In this document: positions 1 to 11,255 of the stretch, in pieces
Numbering within the stretch: the first letter of the stretch is position 1
How the letters are laid out: the number at the start of each line of letters is the position of its first letter
NCBI RefSeq assembly: GCF_000247695.1
Contig: NW_004624843.1
Span: 5,052,604-5,116,603 of the forward strand
Source: Heterocephalus glaber
Taxonomy: Eukaryota; Chordata; Mammalia; Rodentia; Bathyergidae
DNA: 64,000 nucleotides
Reading direction: 5' to 3'
Made by a program: the position numbers and the translations under genes
Notes under the pieces: generated by a model
Seen by the model: only the letters and a program-made list of their open reading frames with translations
Told to the model about the DNA's origin: nothing
The model's database searches: none

Positions 1-1157
1 AAATCCCAACTCACTGTTTGTGAAATTACAGGAAACTCATAGATAGTAACAAGATTAATGGGTCCTAAAGTAGATCCACAAGTATACATTCTTAGTTGTA
101 AGCATGCACTTTCTTTAGTAGTTTGCCAGCCCAGTAAAATTTATCTTGATAAATAGCACTGCTCATAGAGAGGATGAATATTCAGGGGTGAGTAGATTTT
201 TGTCTGAACAGGTGGGAGAATGCCAATTGGCAGAGAAGATAGTTATTTGAATTTATTCCCTAGAACTATTTTTATAGCATTGTGGAAATGTGAATGTATG
301 GACAAGATGCTTAATTTCTACATATCCTAAATAAAATGTTTGCAAATTATACTATAAATATATGAAACATTTTGTATAAGTGGCCTGTAATTTGAAGTAA
401 ATTAAGGTGCAGAGATAGCTAGTTTTCAAGGTGGCATAGCCTCTTCACCATTTTTTGTATTGAGATATTATTAAAATACTATAAAATTTACCCTTTTAAA
501 AATTTACAATTTAGTGTTTTCTGGCATATTCACAAAATTACACAGGCACCACCACTATCTAATTGCAAACCCTTTTCCTCATCCCCAAAAGAAACCCCAT
601 CAACTCTCACCCCCCACCTAACTTCTAGTAACCATGGGCCTATTTTCAGATTGTGTGGATTTCTCTACTGTGAAATAGGCTTCTGTATTTTGTAGCTAGC
701 TTTTTTTTTTCAAACTTAGCATAATGTTTTCAGTGTTTTTACTTCTTCACCAATCTGAGTGATACTGCTATGAATATTTTTCTACAGGTTTTGTTGTGGG
801 CATATGCTTTCATTTCTCTCAGGTATGTACCTGGGAGTAGGATTTCTTGGTCATATGATCGGTCTATACTTCAGGTGTTCAGTGCTCATCAGAGTGGCTG
901 CACCATCTTGCACTGTCACCAACGAGTTCCAGGCTCCCAGTGTTCCATACCCTCACTGACACTTGTTATGTGCATTCATGATTATAGCCACCCTTGAGGG
1001 GTGAGTGTTTAACTCACTGGGGTTTTGATTGGTGTTGCTGTAATGACTATTGATGCTGGCAATATTTCACGTGCTTCTTTGCCATTTGTTTCTCTTATTT
1101 GAAGAAATGTCTATTCAGATATTCACTTATTTTAAAATCAGACTCTTATTTTTATTG

Positions 1158-1264
1158 TATTTTATTTTTTTAATTTTTTTTTTTTTTGGTACCGGGGATG
1201 AAACTTGGGACCTTGTGCTTTCAAGGCCTGCGGCGGAACCACTAAGCTAAATCTCCAGCCCATG
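1158..1264 (-). repeat. ID-type SINE with 17-bp target duplication
   Basis: The poly-T tail is followed by 'ggtaccgggga' and ends in a reversed tRNA-like A box ('actaagctaaatctcc'), so the element lies on the minus strand. The flanking direct repeat gactcttatttttattg occurs at 1141-1157 and 1265-1281, showing insertion into the L1. Confidence 0.85.
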
Positions 1265-1395
1265 GACTCTTATTTTTATTGCGGGAGTAGTTTAGATATT
1301 TCAGATACCATTCATTTATCAAATACATGATTTGCAAATATTTTCTTCCATTTGTTTGTGATCTTACACTCTTTTCTTTTTCTTTTCTTATTTTT

Positions 1396-1592
1396 TCTTA
1401 ATGGTACTGGAAATTAAACCCAGTATTTCAGACTGAGCTACATCCCCAGCCCTGTTTTGTGTTTATTTTGAGATGTTCTCACTAAATCATCAAGTTGTCC
1501 AGTCTGGACTTTAACTTATGATGCTCCTGCCTCAGGCTCCCTGAGTGCTGGGACCACAGTCTGGACAGCTGTTCCTAGCTGTTGCACTTTCA
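1396..1592 (-). repeat. Old B1-dID composite SINE
   Basis: On the minus strand a diverged B1-like half (1460-1592, with 'tcctgcctcaggctccctga' on the + strand) is followed by an ID-like half (1396-1455) and an A-rich tail. The B1-then-ID order is the known B1-dID arrangement. Confidence 0.6.
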
Positions 1593-1681
1593 TGATGGTG
1601 TTGTTGGAAGTACGAGTTTCTAAATCTGATGAATGCCAGTTTATCTATTTTTCTTTGATTGTTGCTTTTTTTTTCCTCTCT

Positions 1682-1888
1682 CTCTCTTGACATAGGATCT
1701 CAGTATGTTGACCAGGCTGTCCTGGAACTTGGGATCCACCTGCCTCAATCTTGTGGTAGCTGGCATACAGATGTGCACCACCATGCCCATCTTGCTTGTT
1801 TGTTGTTTGTTTTTGGTACTGGAGATGGAACTGAAGACCTTGCGCTTGCGAGGCAGGCGTGGTGCCACTGAGCTACATCCCCGACCCC
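1682..1888 (-). repeat. B1-like SINE (1682-1795) next to an ID SINE (1810-1888)
   Basis: The B1-like part shows 'ccaggctgtcctggaacttg', with the terminal 'caccaccatgcccat'. The ID part carries 'ggtactggagatggaac' and 'cactgagctacatcccc'. The ID looks like a separate insertion, because near-identical flanks (cccatcttgctttgt-like) occur on both sides. Confidence 0.65.
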
Positions 1889-3309
1889 ATCTTCTTTGTT
1901 TTTGATGTTATATCTAAGTAATCATTGGCTATAAGATCACAAAGATTTACACATAGTTTTCTTCTTAGTTTTGAAGTGTTCTTATATTTATGTTTATGAT
2001 CCACTTTCAGTTCATATATGTAAATGCTTTGAGGTAAGGGTCCATCTCTGTTCTTTTGCATGTGTAGATGCAGTTGTTCCAGCACCATAAAAGGCTGTTG
2101 TTTGAAAGATAAGTCTTTTCCCATTGAATTACTTCGGTATCCCTGCTAAAAAACAGTTGATCATAAATATATTTATATTTGGACTCACAATTCTATCCTA
2201 CTTGTCTGTATCCCTGTCTTTATGCTAGGACCATACTGTCTAGATTACTGTGATTTTGTCATAATTTTTGAAATTGAAAAGCATACGTTTTCAGCTTTGA
2301 TCCTCCCCTAGGATTTTTCCACCTTCTAGATCTCTTGTATTTTCGTATAAATTTTAGGATCAGCTTGTCAATGTCTGGGAGAGGGAGAAAGGCATCTGGG
2401 ATCTTGGTAGGGATTGTGTTGAATCTGTGAATTTGGCTAGTGTTACCAACTTAATAATATTAAGTGTTCCAACTTGGAAACATGCAATGTCTTTCCATTT
2501 ATTAGGTCTTTAATTTCTTTTAGTGATATTTTATAATGTTCAGTAAACAAGTTGCACTTTTTTGTTAAATTTATTTCTATGTATTTCTATTTTATTTAAT
2601 ATTAATGAAGTTTTTCTCAAGTAGTTCATTGCTAATATTTAGAGATATGGTTGATATTTATGTATAATCTCATATACTGAGACCTTGCAGAACTCATTTA
2701 TAAACTCTTAACAGTTTTTCAGGGACACCTTAGGGTTTTCTGTATTTACAAGTTTGTGTCATCTGCAAATATAGTTTTACTTCTTTCCTAATCTGCATGC
2801 CTTTTATTTCTTTTTCTTACTCAGTTGCTCAAACAAGCACCTTCAATACATGTTGAATGGAAGTAATGGGAATCGACCACATTATCTTGTTCCTGGTCTT
2901 GGGGGGAACTGTTCAGTCTTCTTATATTAATTATGTTGCTAGCTGTGTGGGGTGGGTGTGGTGAGGTGGTAGATATCATCTCTTAAGTTGAAAGTGTTTC
3001 CTGCTGATCCTAGTATGTTGATCTAGTTTTCTGTTTCCTTATTTACCTTCCATCTAACTGTTCTCCGTTATTGAGAATTTGTGTATTAGTCTCCAACTAT
3101 TACAGTTGAATTCTGTATTTCTTCCTTTAGTTCTGCTAATTTTTACTTTCATGTATTTTGTTGTTGTATTGCTAGGTGCATGTGTTTGTAATTGTTTTGT
3201 TCAATCCCACTGACATTATAAAATGTTCTCCTTTATTTCTATTAATACTTTTGGTGTGAATTCTGTTTCATCTATTATTAGTTTCACTAATCCAAACATT
3301 GTTGAAGGG

Positions 3310-3654
3310 TTTATGCTCCCCGCCAAGTTTTCTTGGTGAAACTCTAACCCTTGAGTAATGATACTGAGATGTGGCATCTTTGCCAGTCTTTAGGTCATGA
3401 GGGCAGGGGTCTCTTGAAGGAGGTTACTACCTCTATAGAAGGCCCCTGAGAGAACCCCTGCCACTTCTTCCATGTGAAGACACAGCGAGAAGGTGCCATC
3501 TCCATCATGAGGAAAGGAAGTAGCCCCTACCCCACCACCCCTAGATCTGCTGGCACCTTGATCTTGACATCCTCAGCTGCAGCACTGTGGTAAGTGAGGG
3601 TTGCTGTTTATAAGCCATGTGTTGTGTTATAGCAGCTTGAATGGACCGAGATGG
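3310..3654 (+). mobile_element. MaLR-type (MST/MLT1-like) solo LTR
   Basis: It shows the ordered hallmarks of MaLR LTRs: 'gtgaaactctaacccttgag', 'aggtcatgagggcaggg', 'tgtgaagacacagcgagaag', 'tgctggcaccttgatcttg', and the end 'gtttataagccatgtgttgtg ... tagcagc'. These match the MST/MLT consensus order on the + strand. No internal viral sequence is attached. Confidence 0.75.
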
Positions 3655-4617
3655 TCTTATTCTTCTTCAGTGAGGCACTGAAGTTTCTCCTTGACTAGCT
3701 GAGCGATGAGCTGATGAGTGGACAGAGACTCCCTGAACTATTTGAAAACCAGTCTCCGTGCTTTGCCGTGTGCCTCTGCCTGTGCCAGAGTACACCGTCA
3801 TCCCACACATGACCACCATGCTGCCTTGGCCTTGCCCTCTGCCTGTGTGGAGCTTCACTGTCAGCCAGCAGTGACGGCTTGAGGCCTGCGGGTCTTCCTA
3901 GCTCATGGGTAGGTGTGGCGCATAGGTAGGTGTGGCTCTCTTGGTCCCGAGGGATGTGTAAGGTAGTTTCAAAGCTCTCTACTGACATCTTCTCCACATT
4001 TTCCTTTGAACTTTCTTGGCCAGGTCTTCATTTGTTTCCCTGTTGTCACCATCTCAGATAGCTGTGGTGTTAAATAAATGGTTCTGTTTTCAGCGAATAT
4101 CTGGGGCTGTGAGGCTGTTTGTCTGGAGCAAGATCTGATGCAGGACAATCCGCCAGTTCTGTGAATGGGGTTTCAGGGAACTGCTAGGTCGAATATCGAC
4201 TCTGCTTCTGGCCCGGTTTCAGGGGTGTCTGCATGAGCTCTGCCCCTCTATACAGGCTGCTGCTGCTCCCCACCATTAGAAGGCTCTTGTTATTTAAGGC
4301 TTCCGCAGAGCTGGGGAGAGATGTGAGGACCCCACAAAGCTCACTGATCTGATCGACTTTTAGCCATTTTTCTTGAAGAATTGTACCTCACATTGTGATA
4401 AGCCTTTGGTTAGTTCCCAGAGTTCTGAAAATGTTGAGTTTAATAGTTTTGCTGGGTTTCTTGTTGCATATAAGGATTAAAAGGGATCACTCTGGTCTCT
4501 TCCCCTTTTAATGCCTGGACTGGAGATAAAAGAAGACAGTGTCCTGCAGAAAGTTTTAGGAAAATACAGTCCTCCAGGAAGATAACAGTGAAAGCAAAAG
4601 GAAGATAGAATTTGAAA

Positions 4618-4730
4618 ATAATCCCTGTAATCCTAGCACGTGGGTGGCTAAGACAGGAAGATTGTGAGTTCAAGGCAAGCCTGGGTTATATAGTAAGACC
4701 CCTTATCACAAAAACAAGGAAAAAAAGAAA
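4618..4730 (+). repeat. B1-like SINE
   Basis: 'cctgtaatcctagcacgtgg' followed by 'gaggaagattgtgagttcaa'-like sequence and an A-rich tail, typical of a 7SL-derived B1 monomer. Confidence 0.65.
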
Positions 4731-4798
4731 TTGAAAATAAGAGCCTCCCAAACGTCAGTCATTAAGTGGGCAAATCATTCCTAAGATTAAGAATATTG

Positions 4799-4884
4799 CG
4801 GGGCCGGGGATTTAGCTCAGTGGTTCCTCTGCCTGCCTTGCAAGTGGAAGGACCTGAGTTTGATCCCCGGTATCAAAAAAAAAA
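4799..4884 (+). repeat. ID-type SINE with 10-bp target duplication
   Basis: 'gggccggggatttagctcag' (tRNA A box) to 'gagtttgatccccggta' (B box) and a poly-A tail. It is flanked by aagaatattg at 4789-4798 and 4885-4894. Confidence 0.9.
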
Positions 4885-4997
4885 AAGAATATTGGGTAGC
4901 CTGGCATTCATAATAGTACAAGTAAAAAAAAAATTGAAGTGATTAACTTTATTGATAATATGGAAAAAGAAATTTTTAAAAATTTTGTGTTGGGGTT

Positions 4998-5705
4998 TGG
5001 GGGGTGGCACTAGGGATTAAACTCAGGACCTTTGCACTGAGCTACAGCCCCAGCCCTTCTTAATTTTTATTTTGAGACAGGGTCTTGTAGGGAACAGGGG
5101 AAGGGGACGTTACCAGAACCTCTGCAGTGAGTCCTAGTCTCCTGCGAGCCATGGCAGCACACGGCGAATTACAGGAAAGGTAGACAAATGAGACTGAGAA
5201 GAAGCTGAGCTTTGGGTCTGATCAGTGCTGCTCTGGGCAGTAAAGACAAAAACCCCCCTAGCTTGCAGCACCTTTTATTCAGTACATGGGGAAACATGTA
5301 ACAAGTGAAAATGCAGAGTTCAGTACTTCACATTGGGATAAACAAGGTGTAAAAAGACTGGGGGGCAGTGGAAATCTGAGAACAATGAGGAACTATGCAG
5401 ATGAAGATTTGGTTCCTCCCTGGCATCTCCCGAAGGTGTGGTCTTGTCCTGGAGCATTACAGCATCCGGGGATCACTGAGGTCTCAGTTGTGACCCGAGG
5501 CCAAAATGCAATTATGTCTGGAATGTCGTAGCTGGCCTATAGGCAGGAGAACTAGGCCTACTCAAATGATTTTTCCCTAGAATTATGTAACATTGTTCCC
5601 AATAGGGTCTCACTGAGTCACTAAGTTGCCCAGGCTGGACTTGTGGTCTTCCTGCCTCAGCCTCCCAGAGTGCTGGGATCTCAGATGTGTGCCACGGTGT
5701 TCAGC
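4998..5705 (-). repeat. B1-dID composite SINE split by a solo LTR
   Basis: The ID half (4998-5057, 'gcactgagctacagccccag') and the start of the B1 half (5066-5085) lie left of the LTR. The rest of the B1 half (5605-5705, 'aagttgcccaggctggactt', 'cagcctcccagagtgctggg') lies right of it. Removing the LTR and one copy of the 6-bp duplication gives a continuous SINE on the minus strand. Confidence 0.75.
5086..5604 (-). mobile_element. Solo endogenous retroviral LTR, class II (ERVK/IAP-like) by its 6-bp duplication
   Basis: The 519-bp block begins tgtagggaaca and ends tgttcccaata, an imperfect inverted terminal repeat. It is bounded by the direct repeat gggtct at 5080-5085 and 5605-5610. Read on the minus strand it starts TATTGGGAACA (the expected TG mutated to TA) and contains an AATAAA signal (complement of 'ttttattc' near 5275-5281), followed by a C-rich U5-like end. 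Six-base duplications are typical of class II retroviruses; MaLR/ERVL give five. No internal viral genes are present, so this is the product of LTR-LTR recombination. Family naming is inference. Confidence 0.75.
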
Positions 5706-6309
5706 GAAGGAAATACATTTCTTAGCTTCCTGTACAGTTCTGCATGCAGCCCTTCACCTTTCCAGTTCTGTTCCATCAGAGTCCCAAGTCTGGCCCAGGC
5801 CTCCCCTGCTCTTCCCATTTTCTAGGCCCACCCCAGCTGTGCTGGAGCCTTAGTCTCCCTCTGGACATGTTCGTCACGCCCCGCTTGCTCTCCCGCGCCA
5901 GTTGGCTCATGTGCCACACTGCTCTCATCTACCTGGATGGGACTCTTGCCTCCTTGATGGGAAGCAGCGTCCTTATAAGAACAAAGGGTCCTACCTGCTT
6001 GTTTCCAGGATCTCACTCAGTATTTCACATGTCATCAATTATATCTGTAAATAAGTGCATGCAAGGTAAAGAAAGGGAGAGAGAGGAAAAGACAGATTTT
6101 ATTTAAAAGTTTGCTGGATATATATTTATTTATTCAGTATAATGTGTTTTTTAGTAAGTGCTGGGACTCCCATTTTATTTTGGTATTCCTAGGAAAATGA
6201 ATATTGATAGAACAGTCTGGTGCCTTCAGTGTGTAATGGAACAATCAGGTAGAAAAAATATCTTAAAGAATAAAATTTTAAAATTACTAATGTAAAATAA
6301 TAGGTACAA

Positions 6310-7119
6310 CCTCATTTCTGGCCAAGATGGTGTATGCAGATTTCTCCTTACAACTAAAAATGTGGACATAACACAACAAACACAAGGCGGCTTTGCAAGA
6401 TGGATAAAGAAGACAGGTGGCCTGGGAATCTCAGGACTGTGAGCACAGTGGTGGCTCCCCTGGGTTGCCTTAGTGCCACCCACGTGTCCCAGACAGGGTG
6501 CTGCGGGAATCACCAGCCCAGAATGGCCAGAATGCACAGAGAGGGTAATCTCCCATAGAAACCTGGCTCCCTCAGCCAGAGGACCAGGAAAGGATGACCT
6601 CCCAACAGGAGACTTTTTTGGCAATACCCCCCATGGCAGCCACACACCGGGGCAGTGCGCAGTGTGAGTGGGACCTGGCAAGGTGTTAATTTTGCACGTT
6701 CGCCGTCCACACCCAGTCCTCGCACCTGGAGTTATCCTGGACCAAGCAGTGAGCTAATCTTCCATCCTGGCTCCCGCGTGCAAGTGACACTCCTGTTCTC
6801 ACTGGGGATGCTGTCAGCAGATCTGAGCCAGGGGCTGATCTTCCATCCCCTGCTCAGCAGAAATGGTTGGTGGCACTGCCAGTCCCTGCCTGGGCAGTGT
6901 GAGCAGAGCCAAGGAGGAGCTGTGCTTTCCCTCTCTCAGTGGAGGCAGGCATCCTCCACTGCCCTGCTGCAGTGATGTCACCAGGGCCAGGTGAGCAAGT
7001 GACCTACTGTCATCTAGTGGATGCTCATGATACTGATTCCCCTGCTTGGGGTATGGCTGTCAGAGCTACGGGTGGAGCTGATACTCTATCCCCAACCCAG
7101 CAAAAGCAGGCCTGGAGTC
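6310..7119 (+). repeat. Possible L1 5' UTR-like sequence
   Basis: It starts with 'ggccaagatggtgtatgcag', a phrase resembling many L1 5' UTRs, and is GC-rich with short internal near-repeats ('gagctaatcttccatcctgg' and 'ggctgatcttccatcccctg' near 6750 and 6835). ORFs here overlap on both strands without a recognisable protein. Identification is tentative. Confidence 0.35.
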
Positions 7120-7131
7120 TACTTTGTTTTA

Positions 7132-7587
7132 TTTTTAATTTTTTTAAATTTATATATTAGTACATTTTAGATATACAGTACATTTACATTTATCATTGGG
7201 TAAATGTACCTGTACATGATGTATCTTAGTTCTTATTTTTTTTCCCATTACCTGTGTGCCTTTCACCCCCAGCACCCTTCACTATTTAACTTTTTTTTTT
7301 GTTTTGTTTTGGTACCGGGGATCGAACTTGGGTCCTTGTGCTGGCGCAGCAGGTGGCGAAACCACTGAGCTAAATCCCTGGCCACCCTTCCCTATTTATA
7401 TAGACTTTGTTTCCATTTTTCTTTTTCTTTCTCATACTTTTTCCTTTCCTTCCTTCCCTTTCCCCTTCCCCTCCCACCACCTCTCCACCTTTGGACCTTT
7501 TCCTATTTCAAATTATCAATTATTCGTTTTAATCATTTTCATCCTTATTTACACTTTCAGTTTCTCACACTAGACATACTATTCTGT
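7132..7587 (-). mobile_element. L1 3'-UTR-only insertion, antisense, with 12-bp target duplication
   Basis: The T-rich start and 'acattttagatatacagtac', then the pyrimidine-rich tract near 7430-7490, match the 3' end of the L1 at 33810-34953. This copy is severely 5' truncated. The direct repeat tactttgtttta flanks it at 7120-7131 and 7588-7599. An ID SINE sits inside at 7289-7382. Confidence 0.8.
7289..7382 (-). repeat. ID-type SINE nested in the L1 3' UTR
   Basis: A poly-T tail, then 'ggtaccggggatcgaacttg' to 'ccactgagctaaatccctgg'. The flanking repeat cacccttcactattta (7273-7288) and cacccttccctattta (7383-7398) differs at one base. The uninterrupted L1 copy near 33950 has a single version of this site. 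Confidence 0.85.
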
Positions 7588-7599
7588 TACTTTGTTTTA

Positions 7600-8510
7600 A
7601 ATGAAGAAACAACCTACTGGGTGTGTGTTGGGGGGAATTTTGCAATTTAGTAATAAAATTTTAAATGGACCAAATATTTGAATATACACAATGGCCAATA
7701 AGCACATGAAAAAATACTTAATATCACTGATCATAACAAAAGTGCAAATCAAAACACAATGAGATGCCAGTATACACCCACTAGGAAGGCTATAATCATA
7801 GTAAAACAGTAACAAGGGTTAGTGAAGATGCAAAGCTACTGGAGCCATTGTGAACTGCTGGCAAGAATGGAAAATGGTGCGGCCACTTTGAAAAACAGTT
7901 TAGCATTTCCTCCAAGTGCCAAACACAGAGTTACCATGTGACCTAGTACTTCTACTCCTAGAGAGTTAAAAGCACAGCCACACCAAAGCTTACATATGAA
8001 TGTGCATAGCAACTTTATTCAAAAATGGAAGCAGCCTATGGGTCCATCTGAGCTGATGGATGGATGAACAATGTGATGTAGCCATGCAGTGGGTTATGAT
8101 TGGCTATAGAAAGGGATGGGGCTACGATAGACACATCCTGCGCTGTGGATGGAACTTGAAAACATTCTGCAAAGTGAGAGAAGCCGGACACAAAATGCTG
8201 CTTACTTTAGGACTGCATTCCATGCAATGCACAGAGGAAGATCCCTAAGGAAGGTAAGTTGGTTCTGGTTGCTCAGGGCTGTGGAGAAGGGGAGACAGGA
8301 AGTGATTGCCATGGGGACAAAGCAGTGATGGTGAACTTTTTACAGCTTTTAAAGCTAACAAACAGCCAGCTGCTGCATGCATGCCATGGGTTCTCCACCA
8401 CTGGGATAGAGTTTCTCTTTTGGGTGCTGAAAATGTTTTAAAATTAAGTCTGTGAATGGTGATTATCATCTCGGTGCATCTATTCTAAATGTCTAAATTA
8501 TGTGCTAGGA
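7600..8510 (+). repeat. L1M-type ORF2 end and 3' UTR fragment
   Basis: 'caatggccaataagcacatg', 'caaatcaaaacacaatgaga' and the following 3' UTR-like stretch ('ccatgcagtgggttatgat') correspond to decayed L1M ORF2 and 3' UTR in + orientation. It is full of stops. Confidence 0.7.
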
Positions 8511-8563
8511 AAGGACAAATTTTCTGGTACTTTTGTCTTTGCTGTTTTTAAAATCAATACATG

Positions 8564-8654
8564 CAGGCCAGGGATTTAGCTCAGTGGTGCCACTGCCTGC
8601 CTTGCAAGTGCAAGGTCCTGAGTTTGATCCCCGGTACCAAAATAAAATAAAATA
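8564..8654 (+). repeat. ID-type SINE with 8-bp target duplication
   Basis: 'gccagggatttagctcagtg' to 'tttgatccccggtaccaaaa' with an (AATAA)-rich tail, flanked by aatacatg at 8556-8563 and 8655-8662. Confidence 0.85.
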
Positions 8655-9177
8655 AATACATGTAAGATGTCATATCAAGAATAAAAAGTTGAATTCATCA
8701 GTCTTATCAGAGATATGTTGACACAGAAAAAGCTCAATGCACGTTTGTTCTAAAAATGCTAAGCTCATAGGAAAAGAGCAATGCCCTCATCATGGTAGAG
8801 AGCAGCTACAGAAATCTTACTGGGGCAGAATGGAGAACCCAGAACCAAATCCCCACCGTATGCCCTGCTGAGCTTTGACAGGAGCAAAAGCAACTTGGGG
8901 AGGGGGTATAGCTTTTCAGCAGTGGTACTGGAGGAAATCAGCAGAGACAGGCAAATGAGTGGACCTCTGAACTGAAATCTATGGCTTTATGCAAAAAATA
9001 ACTCAAAGTAGATCATGGACTTAAAGGTAGAAGTTTAAAACTTATAGAAAAGAGCATAAGAGAATTCTTAGAAGATATTGTAAAAGTTAGGTAGAGTTCT
9101 CAGGCTTTAACACAAAAAGTACAGTTTGTAGAAGAATAGATTAGTGAATTGGATCTCATCAAAATTAAAATCTTTTG

Positions 9178-9385
9178 GCCTACCTGTGCATAGGGGTGCA
9201 CACCTATAATCCCAGCACTCTAGGAGGTTGAGACAGGAAGATTATGAGTTTGAGCCTAACCTGGGCAATTTAATGTCTTGGTGAAACCCCATCTTAAAAT
9301 AAAATATTTAAAAAGTGCTGGGGATCTAGCTCAATGTGAAGGCCCTGGGTCCAATCCCCAGTCTTGCCCCTTCCAAAAAAAACCC
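9178..9385 (+). repeat. B1-dID composite SINE inside L1
   Basis: The B1 half (9178-9297) has 'cacctataatcccagcactc' and 'gaggttgagacaggaagatt'. The ID half (9316-9385) has 'gctggggatctagctcaatg' and 'ggtccaatccccagt', with an A-rich linker and tail. Confidence 0.7.
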
Positions 9386-9525
9386 CCCACTGTTTTCCTA
9401 TGAAAGACTCTAACAAGAGGGTGAAAACCCAAGCTACAGACTGGGAGGAAGTATTTGTAAACCACATATCTAACAAAGAGCCAGTATCTAGAATTCATTA
9501 AGAATTTCTAAGACTTGATAGTGTA

Positions 9526-9630
9526 GGGCTAGGGATGTAGCTCAGGGGTGCAGCCACCTGCTTAGCTTGCAGGAGGCCCTGGGTTGGATCCCCAGCACTA
9601 GCAGAGAAAACAAGGCAACCAAACAAAAAA
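9526..9630 (+). repeat. ID-type SINE inside L1
   Basis: 'gggctagggatgtagctcag' to 'gttggatccccagcacta' and an A-rich tail. The flanks acttgatagtgta (9513-9525) and acttcaacagtgta (9631-9644) look like a diverged target duplication, so this is an older ID subtype than the 'ccccggtacc' copies. Confidence 0.65.
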
Positions 9631-10486
9631 ACTTCAACAGTGTAAAACAATCTAGTCAGAAAATGGGCAGAATACATGTACTGAGAAGTATATACAGATA
9701 GCACATAAAAAGTTTAATATCATTAGCCATTATACAGTACAAACTAAGTCCACAATGAGATTCTGCTCCATATCCATCAGAATAAAATAAAAGGGAAAAA
9801 ATCAAGGTTGGTGAGAAGTTCTAAGCAATATCAAATGCTGATATGGACAGAGAAAGTGGATTCCTCATTAATTGCTGGTGGAAATGTAAAATGCCACAGT
9901 CACTCTGGAAGCTCTGGCAGTTTCTTAAACTAAACATAACCATCATATAACCCAGTAATTGCATTCCTGGGTGTTTATCCCAGAGAAATGAAAACTTATA
10001 TTCTCACAATAACCTGTATATGGGTTTTCATCATGGCCTTATTTATGATGGCCCCAAACTGGAAACATCCCAGATGTCCTTTGGTGTGAATGGTTAAACT
10101 GTGGTACATCTATGCCATGGAACCATACTTGGCAATAAAAAGGAATGAACTGCTGATATGTATAATAGCATGGATGACTCTCCAACAAATCATGGTAGGA
10201 GAAAAAAGTCAGTCTCAGAGGCTTCATACTATATCATTCCATTCATATATCACTTGTGAAAAGTTAAATTTTTGGAACTGCAGAACAGATCTATAGTTGC
10301 CGGGCATTGCAGGCAGCAGGGCAGGAGGGAGTTGAGTATATGGGGAGTCCTCGAGATGATGTGGTGATGTTTACATGAACCTAAAGTTGCATAAAATATA
10401 CATAAAAATATACATACCCAAATGAGTACAAGTAAGAGTGAGAAATCAAAATTTGGTTGTGTCATTGTCAATACAGTATCCTGTTT

Positions 10487-10705
10487 TTGGTTTTATTTTG
10501 GATTTTTGTTTGCTTTGTGATGCTTGGAACTAACCCAGGTCCTTTATGCTGCACTACATCTCCAGCTCTTTTTTTATCTTTTAAATTTTGAGACAGTGTC
10601 TCCTTAAATTACTAAGTTGCCCAGGCTGGGCTCAAACTTGTCATCCTTCTACCTCAATCTCCCGGATGCTGGGATTTCTGCCATGTACCACCATGCCCAG
10701 CTGTC
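10487..10705 (-). repeat. B1-dID composite SINE
   Basis: The ID half (10495-10568) and the B1 half (10582-10705) are in minus orientation; the latter shows 'aagttgcccaggctgggctc' and 'accaccatgcccagctgt'. Confidence 0.7.
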
Positions 10706-11255
10706 TGTACTGGTTTTGAGTATTATATTATAGTTTTGTAGGCTTTTGCCATTGGAAACTGGGCAGAGTACGCAACAATCTGTTATTTCATGTAACTGCA
10801 CTTTCATCTATTGCAAGGTTCAATATTTTATAGGCAGCAGGTGAACAGCAGTGTGATGATCATGGAAGTTTTAAAGAGCAGATGATCTTTGAACTTGACC
10901 TTGAAGGATGGATAGGATTTTAGGATACTTTTGTTTTATTGTTTAAAAAGAAGATGCTAACACTGCCAATGACCTCATGCCCTGAGGAGATCTCTCAGTA
11001 CGGAGAGGTGCCCTCATACATGACCCTGACTTGTGTCAGTGAGCACAGGCCAGAGTGAAATGCAGGAGAATCTGAGGTAGTGAGATGAGGGGCATGAGCA
11101 CCGAAATGCTTAGGTGGGAAAGATGAGCAAGTTTGGACATTCTGTGGCTGATATACCTGAAAGAGATGACAAGAGACAGAAAAACAGGCCTGGCGTTCAG
11201 AAGAGAAGTCTGGGTGGCAGATACCTATTTAGGGACATAAAAGTAGTAAAGCCCC

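Larger units (their letters stand above)
450..3290 (-). repeat. Old L1 (L1M-type) fragment, ORF2 and 3' UTR, antisense
   Basis: Read on the minus strand, this gives the familiar degenerate L1 ORF2 end and 3' UTR. On the + strand the landmarks are 'cccttttaaaaatttacaat' near 495, the 'gaaatgtctattcagat' segment near 1105 and 'atgatttgcaaatattttct' near 1326. It is riddled with stops and interrupted by SINEs at 1158-1264, 1396-1592, 1682-1795 and 1810-1888. It runs opposite to DIS3L2, as intronic L1s commonly do. Confidence 0.7.
8940..10470 (+). repeat. L1M-type ORF2 and 3' UTR fragment, interrupted by SINEs
   Basis: L1 ORF2-like phrases run in order: 'ttggatctcatcaaaattaa' near 9150, 'accacatatctaacaaagag' near 9461, 'agaaaatgggcagaatacat' near 9658, 'attcatatatcacttgtgaa' near 10241. 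Two SINE insertions (9178-9385 and 9526-9630) break it. No intact frame remains. Confidence 0.7.

Noticed and set aside
4799..4884. tRNA gene (tRNA-like A and B boxes)
   Set aside because: The box motifs belong to the ID SINE, with a poly-A tail and target duplication; no cloverleaf is kept. The same applies to all other ID copies.
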